In this document: positions 44,021 to 47,263 of the stretch, piece by piece
How positions within the stretch are numbered: position 1 is the stretch's first letter
Layout: the number at the start of each line of letters is the position of its first letter
Assembly (NCBI GenBank): GCA_030448105.1
Contig: JAUJNP010000001.1
Coordinates: 167,709 to 214,971, forward strand
From: Acidimicrobiales bacterium
GTDB taxonomy: Bacteria > Actinomycetota > Acidimicrobiia > Acidimicrobiales > Iamiaceae
DNA: 47,263 bases
Direction of reading: 5' to 3'
Made by a program: the position numbers and the translations under genes
The notes under the pieces: model-generated
What the model was told of the DNA's origin: nothing
Databases searched by the model: none
Seen by the model: only the letters and a program-made list of their open reading frames with translations

Positions 44021-45337
44021 CTAACGGGCGGCGGCGAACCCCCGGTCGAGGTCGGCGAGGATGTCCTCGACCGTCTCCAGCCCGACCGACAGCCGCACCA
44101 GCCCGGGGTCGACGCCGGTGGACACCTGCTCCTGCTCGCTGAGCTGGCTGTGGGTGGTGGAGGCGGGGTGGATGGCCAGGCTGCGCACGTCGCCGATGTT
44201 GGCCACGTGGCTGTGCAGCGTGAGCGCCTCCACGAAGCGCTGCCCGGCCTCCTTGCCGCCGTCGATCACGAAGGCGGGGACCGAGCCGTAGCCCCGCCCA
44301 CCGGTGAGCTGCTTGGCCCGGTCCTCCCAGGTGGAGCCGGGCACCCCGGCGTACTGCACCGAGCGCACCTGGGGGTGGCCGGTGAGGTGCTCGACCACCC
44401 GCTGGGCGTTGGCGTTGTGGCGCTCCATGCGCAGGCTCAGCGTCTCGAGCCCCTGGAGCAGCAGGAAGGCGTTGAACGGGGAGATGGCGGGACCCATGTC
44501 CCGCAGCAGCTGGACGCGGGCCTTGATGATGTAGGAGCCGGCGCCGAGGGCGGGCCAGTACTGCAGTCCGTGGTAGCTCGGGTCGGGCTCGGTGAACTGC
44601 GGGAACCGCTCGGCGTGGGCGCCGAAGTCGAAGGTTCCGCCGTCGACGATCACCCCGCCGATCGACGTGCCGTGGCCACCGATGAACTTGGTGGCCGAAT
44701 GCACGACGATGTCGGCACCGTGCTCGATGGGACGGAGCAGCCAGGGGGTGGCCACCGTGTTGTCGACGATCAGAGGCACGCCGGCGTCGTGGGCGGCGCC
44801 GGCCACGCCGCCCACGTCGAGGAAGTCGTTCTTCGGGTTGCCGATGGTCTCGGCGAAGAACGCCTTGGTGTTCGGGCGGACGGCCCGCCGCCACTCCTCG
44901 AGGTCGTCGGGGTCGTCGACGAAGGTGGCCTCGATGCCGAGCTTCGGCAGGGTGTAGTGGAACAGGTTGTAGGTGCCGCCGTAGAGCGACGCCGACGACA
45001 CGATGTGGCTGCCCGCCTCGGCCAGGTTGAGGATGGCCAGCGTCTCGGCCGCCTGGCCCGACGCCACGGCGAGGGCGCCGGGTATGCCGATGGCGGTGTC
45101 GGGCGCCCCCTCGAGGGCGGCCACCCGGGCTTCGACCACCACCTGGGTGGGGTTCATGATCCGGGTGTAGATGTTGCCCACCTCGGCCAGCGCGAACAGG
45201 TCGGCGGCGTGGGCCGTGTCGCGGAACTGGTAGCTGGTGGTCTGGTAGATCGGCACCGCCCGGGCCCCGGTGGTGGGGTCGGCCTCCTGGCCGGCGTGGA
45301 TCTGGCGGGTCTCGAAGCCCCAGGTCGGATCGCTCAT
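44021..45337 (-). CDS. metY: O-acetylhomoserine aminocarboxypropyltransferase (sulfhydrylase)
   Basis: A 438-residue Cys/Met-metabolism PLP enzyme that makes homocysteine from O-acetylhomoserine and sulfide. It starts [20 protein letters not shown] and has the PLP lysine in [39 protein letters not shown], and [20 protein letters not shown], the typical MetY segment. The length (above 420 residues) also favours MetY over MetB/MetC. ATG 45337 is preceded by TAAGGT with a 6-nt gap and no Shine-Dalgarno sequence. ilvC lies upstream on the same strand, separated by a strong hairpin. Confidence 0.92.
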   Translation of the reverse strand: MSDPTWGFETRQIHAGQEADPTTGARAVPIYQTTSYQFRDTAHAADLFALAEVGNIYTRIMNPTQVVVEARVAALEGAPDTAIGIPGALAVASGQAAETLAILNLAEAGSHIVSSASLYGGTYNLFHYTLPKLGIEATFVDDPDDLEEWRRAVRPNTKAFFAETIGNPKNDFLDVGGVAGAAHDAGVPLIVDNTVATPWLLRPIEHGADIVVHSATKFIGGHGTSIGGVIVDGGTFDFGAHAERFPQFTEPDPSYHGLQYWPALGAGSYIIKARVQLLRDMGPAISPFNAFLLLQGLETLSLRMERHNANAQRVVEHLTGHPQVRSVQYAGVPGSTWEDRAKQLTGGRGYGSVPAFVIDGGKEAGQRFVEALTLHSHVANIGDVRSLAIHPASTTHSQLSEQEQVSTGVDPGLVRLSVGLETVEDILADLDRGFAAAR

Positions 45338-45343
45338 GGCCGC

Positions 45344-45349
45344 ACCTTA
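45344..45349 (-). promoter_or_regulatory. Candidate -10 element TAAGGT for metY
   Basis: Minus-strand TAAGGT ends 6 nt before ATG 45337. Together with the upstream hairpin it suggests metY has its own leaderless transcript. Confidence 0.4.
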
Positions 45350-45378
45350 GGTTCGCAATTCCCGACCAACCAACTCAG

Positions 45379-45413
45379 GTTTCGGGCACTCGTGGGCTCA
45401 CGGTGCCCGAAAC
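45379..45413. terminator. Hairpin downstream of ilvC
   Basis: Perfect 11-bp arms GTTTCGGGCAC (45379-45389) and GTGCCCGAAAC (45403-45413) with a 13-nt loop lie 36 bp after the ilvC stop. It probably ends the ilvBNC transcript, though no T-tract follows. Confidence 0.6.
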
Positions 45414-45449
45414 GGGCACCCCCAGCCCGAACGTTCGCGGCAGGCCGGC

Positions 45450-46475
45450 TCAGCCGCCGCTGGCGTCTTCCACCCTGGTCCGGCCGGCGGCTATCCAGGG
45501 CATCATCGAGCGCAGCTCGGCGCCGACCTGCTCGACGGGGTGGGCCTTGCCCTGCTCCCTCAGCTCGGCGAACCGGGCGCCACCACCCTTCACCTCGCCC
45601 ACGAACTCCTCCGCGAAGGCGCCGCTCTTGATCTCGTCGAGGATCCGGCGCATCTCCGCCTTGGTGTCCTCGGTGATGATGCGGGGGCCACGGGTGAGGT
45701 CGCCGTACTCGGCGGTGGTGGAGATCGAGTAGCGCATGCCTCCGATCCCCTGCTCGTACATGAGGTCGACGATCAGCTTCAGCTCGTGGAGGCACTCGAA
45801 GTAGGCCGACTCCGGCTGGTAGCCGGCGTCGACGAGCGTCTCGAACCCGGCCTGCACGAGGGCGGTGAGGCCGCCGCAGAGCACCACCTGCTCGCCGAAC
45901 AGGTCGGTCTCGGTCTCCTCCTCGAAGGTGGTCTCGAGCACGCCGGCCCGTGAGCCGCCGATGGCATCGGCGTAGGAGAGGGCGAGGTCGTGGGCCTTGC
46001 CGGTGGCGTCCTGGGCCACGGCGATGAGGCAGGGGACGCCGCCGCCCTCGGTGTAGGTGCGCCGCACCAGGTGGCCGGGGCCCTTGGGCGCCACCATGGC
46101 CACGTCGACGCCTGCCGGCGCCTGCACGTAGCCGAAGCGCACGTTGAACCCGTGGGCGAACATCAGGGCGTCGCCGTCGGCCAGGTGGGGGGCGACGTCG
46201 GCGGAGTAGACGTCGGCGATGTCGGTGTCGGGCAGCAGCATCATCACCACGTCGGCCTCGGCGGCGGCCTCGGCCGGCGACGTGACCGCCAGGCCGGCCT
46301 CGCCCGCCTTGGCCCGCGACGACGAGCCCTCCCGCAGGCCCACCCGCACGTCGACCCCGGAGTCCTTGAGGTTGAGGGCGTGGGCGTGGCCCTGGGAGCC
46401 GTAGCCCACCACTGCCACCTTGCGCCCGGCGATGATCGAGCGGTCGGCGTCCTTCTCGTAGTACACGTTGGCCAT
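45450..46475 (-). CDS. ilvC: Ketol-acid reductoisomerase (NADP-type, class I)
   Basis: A 341-residue enzyme catalysing the second step of valine/isoleucine synthesis. The Rossmann motif is [20 protein letters not shown] (20-39). [20 protein letters not shown] follows, and the Mg-binding/catalytic segments are [19 protein letters not shown] and [20 protein letters not shown]. The short class I form is standard for bacteria. The ATG overlaps the ilvN stop by one base (TGATG). Last gene of ilvBNC. Confidence 0.97.
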   Translation of the reverse strand: MANVYYEKDADRSIIAGRKVAVVGYGSQGHAHALNLKDSGVDVRVGLREGSSSRAKAGEAGLAVTSPAEAAAEADVVMMLLPDTDIADVYSADVAPHLADGDALMFAHGFNVRFGYVQAPAGVDVAMVAPKGPGHLVRRTYTEGGGVPCLIAVAQDATGKAHDLALSYADAIGGSRAGVLETTFEEETETDLFGEQVVLCGGLTALVQAGFETLVDAGYQPESAYFECLHELKLIVDLMYEQGIGGMRYSISTTAEYGDLTRGPRIITEDTKAEMRRILDEIKSGAFAEEFVGEVKGGGARFAELREQGKAHPVEQVGAELRSMMPWIAAGRTRVEDASGG

Positions 46476-47014
46476 CAGGAGACCTTTCCACGGATGGTGT
46501 GAGGGCGCGGCGCCTCGCGCTCCAGCTTGGGCAGGGCCACCCGGCCGCTGCGCTGCAGCTCGACGATGCCGAGCGACGAGAGCAGCTCCTCGAAGTCGTC
46601 GACCTTGGTGGGGTGGCCCTCGAGCGACACCGTCAGCCGGGTGCGGCTGACGGCCAGGATGCGTCCCTCGAAGATCTGGACCAGCTCCACGACCTGGCGC
46701 CGGTCGGCGGGGCCGGCGTCCACCGTGGCCAGCAGGAGCTCCCGCTCGACCGCCTCGCGGGGGTCGAGCTCGCTGATGCGCACCACGTTGACCAGCTTGT
46801 CGAGCTGCTTGACGATCTGCTCCAGGGGCGAGGACTCCACGTCGACCACGATGGTGATGCGGCTGAAGCGCTCGTCGTCGGTGGGGGCCACGGCCAGGGA
46901 GAAGATGTTGTAGCCCCGGCGGGAGAACAGGTTGGCCACCCGGCTGAGCACGCCGGCCTTGTTCTCCACCAGCACCGAGAGGGTGTGGTGGGCGACCCCG
47001 GTGTCGCTCGCCAT
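46475..47014 (-). CDS. ilvN: Acetolactate synthase regulatory subunit
   Basis: A 179-residue small subunit that activates the catalytic subunit and confers valine feedback. An N-terminal ACT domain ([40 protein letters not shown]) is followed by the second regulatory domain ([40 protein letters not shown]). Full length for the IlvN/IlvH type. Both ends overlap neighbours as TGATG, so ilvB, ilvN and ilvC are translationally coupled. Confidence 0.96.
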   Translation of the reverse strand: MASDTGVAHHTLSVLVENKAGVLSRVANLFSRRGYNIFSLAVAPTDDERFSRITIVVDVESSPLEQIVKQLDKLVNVVRISELDPREAVERELLLATVDAGPADRRQVVELVQIFEGRILAVSRTRLTVSLEGHPTKVDDFEELLSSLGIVELQRSGRVALPKLEREAPRPHTIRGKVS

Positions 47015-47263
47015 CAGAGCCCCGGCCGGGTCGGGAGGGGCTGGAACTCGGGCACCTGGATGTCGTCGTTCGAGTGGCCGGCGGCGACCATCGGGAACAC
47101 CTTCTCCCGGCTGTCGGTGCGGAACTCCACCACCACCGGGCGGTCGTCGATCTCGTTGGCCTTGTCGATCACCGGCTGGATCTCCTCCGGCGACTCCGCC
47201 CGCAGGCCGACGCACCCCATGGCCTCGGCCCACTTCACGTAGTCGGGCAGGTCGGGCGACAGG
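47014..47263 (-). CDS. ilvB: Acetolactate synthase catalytic subunit, C-terminal fragment (cut by window end)
   Basis: Only the last 82 or so residues are inside the window. [40 protein letters not shown] and [11 protein letters not shown] are characteristic of the thiamine-diphosphate-binding C-terminus of IlvB, ending in PLPTRPGL. The protein makes acetolactate or acetohydroxybutyrate from pyruvate. The gene start and any upstream attenuator lie beyond the window. Confidence 0.93.
   Translation of the reverse strand, partial: LSPDLPDYVKWAEAMGCVGLRAESPEEIQPVIDKANEIDDRPVVVEFRTDSREKVFPMVAAGHSNDDIQVPEFQPLPTRPGL

Overview
The window is GC-rich chromosomal DNA from a member of the Actinomycetota. 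Family content suggests a non-mycobacterial lineage such as Acidimicrobiia, but this is an inference: a DUF222-HNH (13E12-type) gene, a sunset-domain protein, an F420-type luciferase-like oxidoreductase, a two-domain SerA and a decaprenylphosphoryl-arabinose (DPA) cassette. No phage, plasmid, IS or CRISPR structure was seen. Most genes are packed with 1-11 bp overlaps.

Layout. 1-5 kb: a truncated lipoprotein gene, a YcaQ/AlkX-like glycosylase, a crotonase, a DUF488 protein and an AidB-like acyl-CoA dehydrogenase. 5-7.5 kb: a DUF222-HNH gene and a spheroidene-monooxygenase-like gene, both frame-broken, with a small hypothetical gene. 7.6-11 kb: tRNA-Glu(CTC), tRNA-Gln(CTG), ydcF, gltX, and a divergent ATP-grasp gene. 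11-16 kb: a small HTH regulator plus a Clp-N protein under a twin-operator promoter, a hypothetical gene, a cupredoxin lipoprotein and a heavily broken LuxR-type ATPase. 16-20 kb: leuB-ilvE-cimA behind an attenuator-like leader, divergent from greA and a GT-C-like glycosyltransferase. 22-25 kb: dprE2-ubiA-dprE1. 25-28 kb: iclR divergent from leuCD. 28-31.5 kb: phosphoesterase, small membrane protein and an OafA-type acyltransferase. 31.5-33.4 kb: leuA behind a leader peptide with three consecutive Leu codons and an intrinsic terminator. 33.4-47.3 kb: sunset protein, LLM oxidoreductase, serA, S9 peptidase, aspC, serC, a broken helicase, metY and ilvBNC (ilvB cut by the window end).

The core is a branched-chain amino acid super-cluster: ilvB, ilvN, ilvC, ilvE, leuA, leuB, leuC, leuD and cimA. 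cimA makes 2-oxobutyrate from pyruvate for isoleucine. The cluster is interleaved with serine (serA, serC) and methionine (metY) genes and with gltX and its tRNAs. Much of this neighbourhood resembles the mycobacterial ilvBNC-serA-leuB-gltX-iclR-leuCD region. Control appears layered: two leader-peptide attenuators (leuA, leuB) and a palindromic operator between iclR and leuC.

Many genes carry a TAnnnT-like hexamer 6-8 nt before the start codon and no Shine-Dalgarno sequence, which suggests widespread leaderless translation. Frame breaks are confined to accessory genes (DUF222-HNH, CrtA-like, LuxR-type, LLM N-terminus, helicase), while about 22 kb of biosynthetic genes read through cleanly. 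Intergenic stretches are all shorter than 300 bp.
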